Source: an uncultured Hyphomonas sp.
Lineage (GTDB): Bacteria; Pseudomonadota; Alphaproteobacteria; Caulobacterales; Hyphomonadaceae
DNA: 64,000 nucleotides
Assembly: GCF_963678875.1 (NCBI RefSeq)
Contig: NZ_OY787456.1
Span: 2,108,001-2,172,000 of the forward strand
Reading direction: 5' to 3'
Numbering within the stretch: the first letter of the stretch is position 1; every line of letters begins with the position of its first letter. The notes below the pieces were generated by a model that saw only the letters and a list, made by a program, of their open reading frames with translations, ran no database searches and was not told the DNA's origin. Positions 51,172-60,102 of this stretch are shown piece by piece. A program made the position numbers and the translations under genes.

Positions 51172-53688
51172 ATGAGACTGAAGACACACACCGCCATAGG
51201 CATCGCCCTGCTGTTCGGGGCGCTTCCTGCCATTGCGCAGGAAACTGGTGCAAATGCTGTACAGTCCGAGGCGGTGGAGCTGGACGCGATCGACATCGAA
51301 GACACACGCGCGCCAATGCCTGCCTATCGCGGTTTCATCGCCGAAGACAGCGGTCTGTCGATCATCGACAAGGAATCCCTGACAGGCCTGGAAGATGGTT
51401 CCGGCGACGCCATGGATGCCCTGCGCCTGATGCCGAACGTCAATTTCGACGTGAACCATTCCAGCGCCGACCGGGACAGCCTGCTGGACCTGCGCCCGGC
51501 CGATATCTCCATCTCCGGCGGCCAGACCTATGACAACGCGTTCCGCATCGACGGCGTCGGCGTGAACAGCGTGATGGATGTGTCCGGAGACAATCCGCAG
51601 AGCATCTTCGATGTCGCGGGCGCCTCGGCGCAGTCGATCTTCCTCGACCCGTCTCTGATCGGCAGCATCGAGCTGCGCGATTCCAACATCTCGGCCCGTT
51701 ATGGCGAGTTCTCGGGCGGTGTCGTCGATGTCGGCATCCGAGATCCCGGCGAGGCGTTCGGCTTCAGCCTGCGCTACGGCTATGAGAACGACGAGATGCT
51801 GGACTACATCACCGATGACGATGCCGACCTCAGCCTCGCCGATCCGCCGCCGGAGTTCACCAAGTGGCGCGTGCATGGTACGGTCGACGCACCGGTGAAT
51901 GACAAGCTGCGGCTGCTTTTCGGATTCGGCCGTACCGTGTCGGATGTGACCTATCCGGTCAGCGCGAGCTACGGCGACAATTTCCGCGGCTTCCAGTCGA
52001 CCTCCGACAACTATCTCGTCAAAGGCATCTATGATTTCTCCGACACGCTGCGCCTGACCAGCAGCCTGGTCTACAGCCCGTATGAGAGCGAGTCCGCCGC
52101 AGCGGCCGGCATCAACAATCTCGTCACCAGCAAAGGCGGCGGCTTGACCTTCAAAACGGAACTCGATGGGCAGAATGGCGAGTTGGACTGGCTGGTCCGC
52201 GCATCCTATGTCGACTCCGACGCCAGCCGGGAGGCGCCGGGAGTCCAGTACAACTGGAGCTCCGCCGCACCGAGCATCGACTTCTGTTCCGGCAGCAGCT
52301 GTACAACCGGCGGCATCGGCAATCTCGACCAGACCCAGCGCGACTATGCGCTGGAGGGCGAAGCGAGCCATCCGCTGTTCGGCGGGACGTTCGATTTCGG
52401 CGGAACCATCTCCTATGTCGACGCCCACAAGGGCCGCGAACAGGACCTGCAACTGTATTCGCGCGGCATCTATGATCCGGACACGGTCTGCGCCGACCCG
52501 ACAGAGGCGTCCTGTATCGATGGTGAAATTGCAGCAACTCAGTACAATCTGTATCCGGGGTTCTCTTCCGACGCAGAGATCCTGCAGGGCGCTGTCTGGG
52601 CGGAACAGGCAAACAGCTTCGGCCCGGTAGACGTCCGCGCGGGCCTGCGCGTGTCGGGGGATGACTACCTGAAAAACACAAACGTCGCACCGCGTCTCAG
52701 CGCGGTCTGGAATATCCGGGACGATGTGCAGCTGACGGCTGGTGCGAACCGCTACTACACGCGGAACCTGCTTGCCTATGCCATCAGCGAAGACGAGCCG
52801 GACTCGTATCTCTACCGCCGCACGGGCACCTCGGAGGGAACTGATCTTGTCTTCAGCCCGGACGATTGGAGCCTTTACCGCTGGAGCATCCTGACCAGCT
52901 ATTATGATGCGGAGCTCGACACACCGTATTCTGACGAAGCGACGCTCGCGCTGACCTTTCCGGCCTTCCAAAACCTGAACGGCATTGGACGGTTGAAGGC
53001 CGTTCAGCGCTGGCACCGCGACCAGATTCTCGCCCGTCCGACAGAAACGATCGAACAAATTGACGACGATGGCGTGCCCTATACCCGCCGCGTTCGCTAT
53101 CCCTCCAATGAAGGCAAGACCAATTATGTCGGCCTCTCGGCGGAATGGGTCGGCACGTGGAAGAACACATCCTTCACGCTCAACGCGGCTTGGTCGGAAA
53201 CCTACAACAATGCCGACGATGAAGGTGAGTATTTCGACGAATACGATCCGGAAGAACTCCTGGAGGATTTCATCTACTACCAGGGTCAGATCATGCCGAA
53301 GTCGCAGCTTCAGGACGAAGCGTATCGTGAGAACTTCGCAACACCCTTCACGGCGAACGCCGCTGTCCGCTCGACCTGGCTCGACGAGGCGCTGGACACG
53401 ACGCTCTGGCTCTACTGGAAGGACGAGTATGAGACGATTGGCGACACGAGAGAAAACATAACCATCGATGGTTCTTCTTACGACGTCTACGATATTGTGA
53501 CCCGCGACGCCTCCATGCGGGTGGACCTCAACGCCACCTATACGATCCCGGAATTCAGCCGGGGCCGGGTGCAGCTGGAAGCGCGGGTATCAAACCTCTT
53601 CAGCAACCTGCCGCATACGGATGTCACTGACAGGGACCCGTACCAGCTCGGCCGCGCAGTCTGGCTGGGTATCAATTACGTTTACTAG
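51172..53688 (+). CDS. TonB-dependent outer-membrane receptor, probably iron-related
   Basis: 838 residues. Signal AIGIALLFGALPAIAQE, then a plug-like region (GLEDGSGDAMDALRLMPNV, RIDGVGVNSVMD, SARYGEFSGGVVDVGIRDPG) and a long barrel ending YQLGRAVWLGINYVY. The plug pattern, with SLIGSIELRDSNISARYGEF, is typical of the family. A Fur-like box lies before it and TonB-ExbD-ExbB lie just beyond on the opposite strand, so iron or heme uptake is likely. The exact ligand cannot be read. Confidence 0.92.
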   Translation: MRLKTHTAIGIALLFGALPAIAQETGANAVQSEAVELDAIDIEDTRAPMPAYRGFIAEDSGLSIIDKESLTGLEDGSGDAMDALRLMPNVNFDVNHSSADRDSLLDLRPADISISGGQTYDNAFRIDGVGVNSVMDVSGDNPQSIFDVAGASAQSIFLDPSLIGSIELRDSNISARYGEFSGGVVDVGIRDPGEAFGFSLRYGYENDEMLDYITDDDADLSLADPPPEFTKWRVHGTVDAPVNDKLRLLFGFGRTVSDVTYPVSASYGDNFRGFQSTSDNYLVKGIYDFSDTLRLTSSLVYSPYESESAAAAGINNLVTSKGGGLTFKTELDGQNGELDWLVRASYVDSDASREAPGVQYNWSSAAPSIDFCSGSSCTTGGIGNLDQTQRDYALEGEASHPLFGGTFDFGGTISYVDAHKGREQDLQLYSRGIYDPDTVCADPTEASCIDGEIAATQYNLYPGFSSDAEILQGAVWAEQANSFGPVDVRAGLRVSGDDYLKNTNVAPRLSAVWNIRDDVQLTAGANRYYTRNLLAYAISEDEPDSYLYRRTGTSEGTDLVFSPDDWSLYRWSILTSYYDAELDTPYSDEATLALTFPAFQNLNGIGRLKAVQRWHRDQILARPTETIEQIDDDGVPYTRRVRYPSNEGKTNYVGLSAEWVGTWKNTSFTLNAAWSETYNNADDEGEYFDEYDPEELLEDFIYYQGQIMPKSQLQDEAYRENFATPFTANAAVRSTWLDEALDTTLWLYWKDEYETIGDTRENITIDGSSYDVYDIVTRDASMRVDLNATYTIPEFSRGRVQLEARVSNLFSNLPHTDVTDRDPYQLGRAVWLGINYVY

Positions 53689-53707
53689 GATCGAACCTGC
53701 CCGAGAC

Positions 53708-53744
53708 AAAGCACCCGGCCGGCGCCAAGCTGGCCAGGTGCTTT
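53708..53744. terminator. Bidirectional terminator between the receptor and tonB
   Basis: AAAGCACC (53708-53715) pairs with GGTGCTTT (53737-53744), with an inner GGCC/GGCC stem and one mismatch between. T-rich runs flank both sides, so it can serve the receptor (plus) and tonB (minus), whose stop codon it touches. Confidence 0.75.
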
Positions 53745-54487
53745 CATTTCAGCGAATAGCGCATTTCCGTGCGGTAAGTCCGGGTCGTCCAGTCCGCCTG
53801 CTCCGGCGCGGATGGATAAGGCTCCGCCGAGCGCAACTGGCTGAGGGCCGCCTTGTCGAGCCGGCGGCTACCGGATGACTCCAGCAGGCGGCACTTCACG
53901 ATCTGCCCATCCCGCCCGATGATGAATTCCACACCGACGTTTCCTTCCTCGCCCCGCATCCGCGCGGCCGTCGGGAAGGTCTTGAATTTCGCAAGGTGCC
54001 CCAGCACGATGCCATCATAACTGACCAGCATGGCCTGATAGCCTGCCTCCGACGTCTCGCCGTCCGTATCCACATCATTGTCAGCGGATGTTCCCGTCTG
54101 CCCGGAATTTCCCGCGACAGCCGCCGGCTGGATCACGGTTTCGGCAGGCTCAGACTCCGTTGGCTCGACCGGCTCGGCGTGGATTTCCGGTTCAGGTGCC
54201 GGCGGAGGCTCCACCACCGGCTCAGGCGGTGTTTGCCGGGGCTTCGGTTTCGGCTCGGGCTCTGGCTGAGGCAACGTCTCCTGCGGCGGCTCCGGAACGT
54301 CCAGCGCCGCGGTTTCAACAGGTTGCCCGGCCGAGGCGCCGCGGGACCCCAGCGCCACGCGGAGCGATGCCTTGTCGACAGAGACTGGCTCCTGCCCCGA
54401 CAGGTAGACCAACGCCCCGCCCGCGCCGGCGAGATGCATGACGCCCGAAGCCGCGACCAGCAAGATGAAGGGCGACACGCGGCTCAT
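53744..54487 (-). CDS. tonB: Energy transducer TonB
   Basis: 247 residues: one N-terminal membrane helix (SPFILLVAASGVMHLAGAGG), a Pro/Glu-rich periplasmic span (PEPEPKPKPRQTPPEPVVEP) and the C-terminal domain (MRGEEGNVGVEFIIGRDGQI, then RRLDKAALSQLRSAEPYP). Four bases overlap exbD. The three genes form a dedicated set beside the receptor, in the order exbB-exbD-tonB. Confidence 0.95.
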   Translation of the reverse strand: MSRVSPFILLVAASGVMHLAGAGGALVYLSGQEPVSVDKASLRVALGSRGASAGQPVETAALDVPEPPQETLPQPEPEPKPKPRQTPPEPVVEPPPAPEPEIHAEPVEPTESEPAETVIQPAAVAGNSGQTGTSADNDVDTDGETSEAGYQAMLVSYDGIVLGHLAKFKTFPTAARMRGEEGNVGVEFIIGRDGQIVKCRLLESSGSRRLDKAALSQLRSAEPYPSAPEQADWTTRTYRTEMRYSLK

Positions 54488-54903
54488 TCGGCGCGCTTCT
54501 CCGTGGAGATTTCAACCGCTTTTGCCCCCGCCTCCGTCGCCACATCCATGGCATCGATCAGGCGTTGCGAGCTGGCTGCAGCATCGATGGCAATCACGAG
54601 CGCCTGATCGTCATTCCCTTCAAGCGCCCGGACGAGCGCCTGACGGACCGCGGCGGCATTTTCATATGACTGGCCATCCAGACCCCAGGCACCACCTTCC
54701 GTTTCAGGCGGCTGCAGCACCAGCGCTTCGCGCTCGCTGGGCGTGGCGGAACTCGCCTCCGGCAGATCCACCGTCACGGCATACTGCGCCGCGTTTGCCG
54801 TGAGCAACAGGAAGACGATCAGCATGAAGACGACATCAATCAACGGCGTCAGGTTCGGCTGGACATTCTCGTCCGCAACATCGTCCGGCACGGCATGGAT
54901 CAT
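54484..54903 (-). CDS. exbD: Biopolymer transport protein ExbD
   Basis: 139 residues from the ATG at 54903; the frame is open further upstream inside exbB, which is rejected. One membrane helix (LIDVVFMLIVFLLLTANAAQ) carries the essential Asp in LTPLIDVVFML. A periplasmic domain follows (LVIAIDAAASSQRLIDAMD). It forms the proton channel with ExbB. Overlaps both neighbours by four bases. Confidence 0.94.
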   Translation of the reverse strand: MIHAVPDDVADENVQPNLTPLIDVVFMLIVFLLLTANAAQYAVTVDLPEASSATPSEREALVLQPPETEGGAWGLDGQSYENAAAVRQALVRALEGNDDQALVIAIDAAASSQRLIDAMDVATEAGAKAVEISTEKRAE

Positions 54904-55529
54904 GGCCGCTCGTCCTGCATGTCGGCCGCGAGCGACAGGCTGGTCAGCAAGGCTGCAGCGTCCGCCATCCGGTAGCGGATCCGGGAACGGAACCAGGCAT
55001 GGCACACAAGGCATGGTACGGCGATCACCAGACCGATCACCGTCGGGATCATGGCCTGCCACAGACCGCCAGCCACAATGCCGGGCTCAACCGGGCCGCT
55101 CGTGCCTTCCAGCGCCTGGAAAGCGACCATCAGGCCGATCACTGTGCCGAGCAGGCCCAACAGCGGCGCTAGCCCTGCAATCGTCGTCAGACCGGTCAGG
55201 CGGCGCGACAGCTCCCGCCCGGCGGCCTGCAGCTCCAGGCTCGCAGCCTCTTCGCGCAGGTGTTTGTCTGCATGCAGATTTTCGTTCAGAACTCCGGCAG
55301 CAGCTGCGTAGAATGGACGCGCCGCTTCTACCTCGGCAAGCGCGGCTGCCGCCCCCTTTTCCGTCGCGATACGCCGGACAGACTGCTCCGCCTGGCGGCC
55401 AAGGCCCTTCAGGCTCAACAGCGCCAGAGCCCTGTCGGCAATCAGGGCCAGCGCAATGATAGAACAGGCAAACAGCGGCACCAGAACGATGCCAGCTGGC
55501 TGCATGAGAACGGTCAGGAGATCAGACAT
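54900..55529 (-). CDS. exbB: MotA/TolQ/ExbB proton channel family protein
   Basis: 209 residues with three membrane helices (PAGIVLVPLFACSIIALALI; LTGLTTIAGLAPLLGLLGTV; AMIPTVIGLVIAVPCLVCHA). The conserved stretch IAGLAPLLGLLGTVIGLMVAF is the family signature. It starts ten bases after the di-heme peroxidase stop, so that gene and exbB-exbD-tonB form one iron-controlled minus-strand operon. Confidence 0.95.
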   Translation of the reverse strand: MSDLLTVLMQPAGIVLVPLFACSIIALALIADRALALLSLKGLGRQAEQSVRRIATEKGAAAALAEVEAARPFYAAAAGVLNENLHADKHLREEAASLELQAAGRELSRRLTGLTTIAGLAPLLGLLGTVIGLMVAFQALEGTSGPVEPGIVAGGLWQAMIPTVIGLVIAVPCLVCHAWFRSRIRYRMADAAALLTSLSLAADMQDERP

Positions 55530-55538
55530 GGGTAAGGA

Positions 55539-56684
55539 TCACAGGGTTTCGAGATAGGCTACCAGCGCGTCCCGCTCATCGGAGGTCAGGTTCAGCTTCG
55601 GCAGCAATTCGCTGGTTTCCGGGAACAGAGGATCGTTCTCCATGCCGGGGCGCGGACGCGGCCGGGCGCCGCCGGCATTGTAGAGGTTCACGATGCCCCG
55701 AAGGCTTGGGAACAGGCCGTTATGCATGTACGGCCCTGTGCGGCGGACATGGCGCAGGCTGGGCGTCTTGAACTCCCCCACCGCGTCAGGCTCTTCGGTA
55801 AGCGCATAGCGGCCAAAATCCTCGTACTTCCGGCCGTAATAGGTCAGCCCGATATTGTGGAACTCGTCATCGGTCAGGCGCGAACCGGAATGGCAGGTCA
55901 TGCAGCGTGCCTTGGTACGGTACAGGTGCAGGCCGAACAGTTCCTGATCGGTGAACCGGTCCCGGTCACCTTCGAGGAAGAGATCGAACTTCGTGCGCCG
56001 TGTCAGCGTGCGCTCATAGGCGGCAAGCGCTGCGGTGACGTCTGCCATGGCGACGGTGTCTTCGCCGGTGACCTGCTGGAATCGTTTCGCATAGTCCGGG
56101 TCGGTATTCAGGGTCTCGATCAGCGCGGCCTGCGTCTCCGCCATCTCGATGGGGTTGGAGATCGGCATCATGGCCTGATGCTCCAGGCTCATCGCGGCGC
56201 CGTCCCACATGAAGACCGGCTGGTCCGCCTTGTCGAGCAGGGTCGGCGCGTTGCGCCTGCCTTGCTGGCGGTCGTGGCCGACCGAAGACCGGATGCCATC
56301 GGTGAAGGCGAGGTCCGGATGGTGGCAGGAGGCGCAGGCGATCTGTCCGGATGCGCTGAGGATCGGATCAAAGAAGAGCGCTTCGCCCAGCCGCGCCATG
56401 GGCGTTGCTTCGGCAGCGAGCGGCCGGTCCAGCAGGGCCATTTCCTCGAATGGCGTGTCGTTCGTCGTCTCCACAGCGGGCCACGCTTCGACGGGGCCGG
56501 CATAAGCGTCCCGCAGGGCAGCTCCTTCAGCGCAGACCTGAGGACCGCAGCCGAGATCCGCCCCGGAGGCAGGTTCCGGCGCTTCAGCTGCCTTACAGGA
56601 TACCGCCAACAGGCAGCCCACGGCCAGGAGCGCGGCGCGGAATATCCCGGCTGGAGCCGGCGATTTGGGCTGCGTGAGGGACAT
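55539..56684 (-). CDS. Di-heme cytochrome c peroxidase family lipoprotein (CcpA/MauG type)
   Basis: 381 residues from the ATG at 56684; a TTG at 56693 would add three. The signal ends LLAVSC, a lipidation site. Two heme c motifs are CASCH (near 117) and CMTCH (near 263), with a distal Met candidate in GPYMHNGLFPSL. Such enzymes reduce H2O2 or oxidise other substrates in the periplasm. Encoded first in the operon with exbB-exbD-tonB and behind a Fur box, so it is iron-starvation regulated and may process an iron ligand rather than peroxide. Confidence 0.9.
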   Translation of the reverse strand: MSLTQPKSPAPAGIFRAALLAVGCLLAVSCKAAEAPEPASGADLGCGPQVCAEGAALRDAYAGPVEAWPAVETTNDTPFEEMALLDRPLAAEATPMARLGEALFFDPILSASGQIACASCHHPDLAFTDGIRSSVGHDRQQGRRNAPTLLDKADQPVFMWDGAAMSLEHQAMMPISNPIEMAETQAALIETLNTDPDYAKRFQQVTGEDTVAMADVTAALAAYERTLTRRTKFDLFLEGDRDRFTDQELFGLHLYRTKARCMTCHSGSRLTDDEFHNIGLTYYGRKYEDFGRYALTEEPDAVGEFKTPSLRHVRRTGPYMHNGLFPSLRGIVNLYNAGGARPRPRPGMENDPLFPETSELLPKLNLTSDERDALVAYLETL

Positions 56685-56721
56685 TCCCGGCAATACTTTC
56701 TTTATGATGCGCTATATTATC

Positions 56722-56740
56722 AATAATGATAATCATTCTC
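56722..56740. promoter_or_regulatory. Strong Fur box between the peroxidase operon and macA
   Basis: AATAATGATAATCATTCTC agrees with the 19-bp Fur consensus at 17 positions. It lies 38 bases before the peroxidase ATG and 151 before macA. Being palindromic, it may control both divergent operons. Confidence 0.92.
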
Positions 56741-56891
56741 ATAATAGCTTCCCGTGTCACCAGCAACAATCGTCGCAGAGTCTTTGCAGCTGCTGTAGCC
56801 GCGCCAGCACACGAAATGCAGCTTGCAGCGACGGAAACCGGCTCCCCTGCCGTTCAAGAGAGAAATCAGCTCATTGAATGCGTGAATTTAG

Positions 56892-58151
56892 ATGGCACGA
56901 AAGAAATCGTCCTCGCGGTGGGGTCTCATCGCACTTGTTGCAGCAGCGGCCGCCATTGGCGTGTACGTCTTCGTCTCTGCGTCCTCGGACGGCGATGAAC
57001 AGGCGCTCCAGACCGAAATCGTCACGCGGGGCGATATCGAAGTCACCATCTCCGCGGCCGGCAAGATCGCGCCGAAGGAGGAAGTCGCCGTCGGGGCGCA
57101 GGTGTCCGGTCAGCTGGAGACGCTGTATGTCGATGTCGGCGACACGGTGGAGGCTGGCGACCTGCTGGCCCAGATCGACGCGACCATCGCCACGACGGGC
57201 GTGGAAGCCAACCGCGCCCAGCTGAAAGAACTGCACGCCAGCCGGAAGCAACAGCAGGCCACGCTGGAACTCGTGAAGTCCCAGTCCGAGCGCGCGGCCA
57301 TGCTTTACGAAGCCGATGCCATGGCCAGGGCGGACTATGAGGCGGCGATAGCGGACTACGAGATAGCCCAGGGCAAACTTGAAGCGATCGACGCGCAGAT
57401 CGAACGACAGAGCTCCACCCTCCAGGCAGACCTTGCCTCTCTGGAGTTCACCAAGATCTACGCCCCGATCTCCGGAACGGTCGTGTCGCTGGAGGCCGTC
57501 GAAGGCCAGACGCTGAACGCCAACCAGACCGCGCCGACGATCCTGACCATCGCCGACCTGACGACGATGACGGTCGAGACGGACGTCTCCGAAGCGGACG
57601 TGCTGCGTATCACCAAGGACCAGCCCGCCTGGTTCACGACGCTCGGCGATTCCGAATACCGCTGGGAGACCAGCGTCCGGCAAGTGCTACCGACGCCGGA
57701 AGTGCTGAACGATGTCGTGCTCTACAAGGCCCTGCTCGATGTGGACAATCCGGAAGGCCGTCTGCGCACGGAAATGACGGCGCAGGTCTTCTTCGTCGTC
57801 GGCTCTGCGAAAAATGCCGTTCTCGTCCCCGTCTCTGCGCTTCAGACGCCGCCGCAGCGCCGGAGCAGAACGGATGCTGCAGCCGTCAAAGGACCACCGC
57901 CGATGCCAGCCGGTTTCCAAGCCGCGCGGGATGCCAATCCGGAAGCAGATACCGCCCTGGTCATGGTGCTGGGCAGCGATGGCGAGCCTGTGCCCCGCCC
58001 CATTCTCACCGGCCTGCGCACCCGCACCCAGGCCGAAGTGCTCTACGGACTTTCTCCCGGCGATACGGTCGTTTCAGGCAATGTTGCGCCCAAACAGGTG
58101 TCCAGTGGCCAACGCCAACGGATGGGTCCGCCGCCCATGATGGGCCGCTAG
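56892..58151 (+). CDS. macA: MacA-like periplasmic membrane fusion protein
   Basis: 419 residues. A membrane anchor (GLIALVAAAAAIGVYVFVS) is followed by the first lipoyl half (GKIAPKEEVAVGAQVSGQLE), an alpha-hairpin, the second half (IYAPISGTVVSLEAVEGQTL), a barrel and a membrane-proximal domain. It transmits the MacB cycle to the outer-membrane channel. macB begins ten bases later. Diverges from the iron operon over 207 bases. Confidence 0.94.
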   Translation: MARKKSSSRWGLIALVAAAAAIGVYVFVSASSDGDEQALQTEIVTRGDIEVTISAAGKIAPKEEVAVGAQVSGQLETLYVDVGDTVEAGDLLAQIDATIATTGVEANRAQLKELHASRKQQQATLELVKSQSERAAMLYEADAMARADYEAAIADYEIAQGKLEAIDAQIERQSSTLQADLASLEFTKIYAPISGTVVSLEAVEGQTLNANQTAPTILTIADLTTMTVETDVSEADVLRITKDQPAWFTTLGDSEYRWETSVRQVLPTPEVLNDVVLYKALLDVDNPEGRLRTEMTAQVFFVVGSAKNAVLVPVSALQTPPQRRSRTDAAAVKGPPPMPAGFQAARDANPEADTALVMVLGSDGEPVPRPILTGLRTRTQAEVLYGLSPGDTVVSGNVAPKQVSSGQRQRMGPPPMMGR

Positions 58152-58161
58152 GAGCTGCCCG

Positions 58162-60099
58162 ATGACCTCCACGCTCATCAGCCTTCAGGGAGTGAAGCGC
58201 TATTTCGGCGCGGGCGATACGGAAGTGCGCGCTCTGGACGGCGTCACGCTGGACATTCATGCCGGTGAGTTCGTCGCCATTGTCGGCCAGTCCGGTTCGG
58301 GCAAGTCGACGATGATGAATATCCTCGGCTGCCTCGACCGGCCGACCGACGGCACCTATCAGGTCTGCGGACAGGACGTGGCGGACCTCGACGCCGATGA
58401 ACTCGCCACCATGCGGCGCGAGACGTTCGGCTTCATCTTCCAGCGCTACAATTTGCTGGCCAGTGTCTCGGCCTCCGAGAATGTCGAAATCCCTGCGGTC
58501 TATGCCGGCCTCAGCCATGCCGAACGCCAGGATCGGGCTGACACGCTCCTCACCCGCCTCGGACTTGGCGAGCGTCTGGACCACAAACCGAACCAACTTT
58601 CCGGCGGACAGCAACAACGCGTGGCGGTGGCCCGGGCCCTGATCAACGATGCAGAAGTCATCCTCGCCGACGAACCGACGGGTGCTCTCGATTCCGGTTC
58701 AAGTGAAGAACTGCTCGGCCTGCTCGAAGAGCTGCATGAAGCCGGACGCACGATTATCCTGATCACGCACGACCCGAAGGTGGCTGCACGCGCCAAACGC
58801 GTGATCGAACTGAAAGACGGGCGCGTCGTATCCGATGTCGGTTCGGGTGACATCATCCCCCCTTCCCCGGAAACCGGCAGGCAGAGACGCAAGGGTCCAT
58901 CCCTCGCCTCGCAAAGCGTCGAGTCTGTCAAAATGGCGTTCCGGTCGCTGCGGGCGAACCTGTTCCGGACGGCCCTGACCCTGCTTGGCGTCGTAATCGG
59001 TGTGGCCGCCGTTGTCGCCATGCTGGCGATCGGACAGGGCAGCCAGCAGCAGGTCATGGCCCGGTTCGAATCCATGGGATCGAACCTCCTCTTCGTGCGC
59101 CCCGGCGCGCCCGGTACGCGTGTGCGGGGTGACGCGATCGCGACCCTCACGCTGGCCGACGCCGATGCGCTGAATGAGCTGGACAATGTCCTCGCCGCAG
59201 TTCCTTCCCGGTCCAGCTCCGCGACCCTGCGCGTGGGCAGCAATGATTACAGCACGTCTGTTGAAGGCGTTTCAGCGGGCTGGCCCATCGCCCAGAACCG
59301 CGGCCTGCTCCATGGCAGCTTCTTCACCGAAGATGACCTCGACCGGCGCGTCGGCGTCGTCGTGCTCGGCACCACAACCGCTGGCAATCTCTTCGACAAT
59401 GTTCAGGATGCAGTCGGCCAATACATTTTCCTTGGCGGAGCCCCGTTTGAAGTGGCCGGTATTCTGGAAGAAAAAGGGGCTTCGTCCTGGGGGCAGGACC
59501 AGGACGATGTCGCGCTGGTGCCGATCACGACAGGCATGATGCGACTGTTTGGCCAGAACTATTTGTCCTCGATAACCATTGCCGTCGACGACACCGACCG
59601 CATCGGCGAAACGGAAACGGCGGCGAAAGACCTTTTGCTCACCCGTCATGGCACGGAGGATTTCCAGCTGCGCAATACCGCTTCCATTCTGGAGTCGGTA
59701 CAGGAAACACAAAACTCCTTCTCCATCCTGCTTGGCTCGGTCGCGTCCATTTCCCTTCTGGTCGGCGGCATCGGCGTGATGAACATCATGCTCGTCAGCG
59801 TGTCAGAGCGCACGCGGGAGATCGGCGTGCGAATGGCCACCGGCGCCCGCCGGTCTGACATCATGAGCCAGTTCCTGATCGAATCCCTTGTCGTGGGCGG
59901 CCTCGGCGGCATTGCCGGTATCCTGATCGGCTTCGGTGTCTGCTTCCTGCTGGACGCCAATGGCATGCCCGTCGCCGTCACGCTGACGCCCGCCGCACTC
60001 GCCTTCACATCGGCCATGGCAACCGGTCTGGTTTTCGGACTGTTGCCTGCCCGCAAGGCTGCGCACCTCGACCCGGTCGCAGCCCTCGCATCGGAGTAA
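58162..60099 (+). CDS. macB: MacB-like ABC exporter (ATPase fused to permease)
   Basis: 645 residues. The ATPase half has GQSGSGKSTMMNILG (Walker A), LSGGQQQRVAVARAL (signature) and ILADEPTGALDS (Walker B). After a linker, four membrane helices enclose a large periplasmic domain (LGVVIGVAAVVAMLAIGQGS starts it; GGIGVMNIMLVSVSERTREI is the FtsX-like motif). MacB drives mechanotransmission that pushes substrates through MacA and TolC. Substrate unknown; an iron-limitation product such as a siderophore is an inference from the Fur box. Confidence 0.96.
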   Translation: MTSTLISLQGVKRYFGAGDTEVRALDGVTLDIHAGEFVAIVGQSGSGKSTMMNILGCLDRPTDGTYQVCGQDVADLDADELATMRRETFGFIFQRYNLLASVSASENVEIPAVYAGLSHAERQDRADTLLTRLGLGERLDHKPNQLSGGQQQRVAVARALINDAEVILADEPTGALDSGSSEELLGLLEELHEAGRTIILITHDPKVAARAKRVIELKDGRVVSDVGSGDIIPPSPETGRQRRKGPSLASQSVESVKMAFRSLRANLFRTALTLLGVVIGVAAVVAMLAIGQGSQQQVMARFESMGSNLLFVRPGAPGTRVRGDAIATLTLADADALNELDNVLAAVPSRSSSATLRVGSNDYSTSVEGVSAGWPIAQNRGLLHGSFFTEDDLDRRVGVVVLGTTTAGNLFDNVQDAVGQYIFLGGAPFEVAGILEEKGASSWGQDQDDVALVPITTGMMRLFGQNYLSSITIAVDDTDRIGETETAAKDLLLTRHGTEDFQLRNTASILESVQETQNSFSILLGSVASISLLVGGIGVMNIMLVSVSERTREIGVRMATGARRSDIMSQFLIESLVVGGLGGIAGILIGFGVCFLLDANGMPVAVTLTPAALAFTSAMATGLVFGLLPARKAAHLDPVAALASE

Positions 60100-60102
60100 T
60101 TC

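Noticed and set aside
51106..53058. A 650-residue open frame antisense to the second TonB-dependent receptor
   Set aside because: Shadow of a GC-rich gene; no signal, domain or ribosome site, and the receptor on the other strand is clear.
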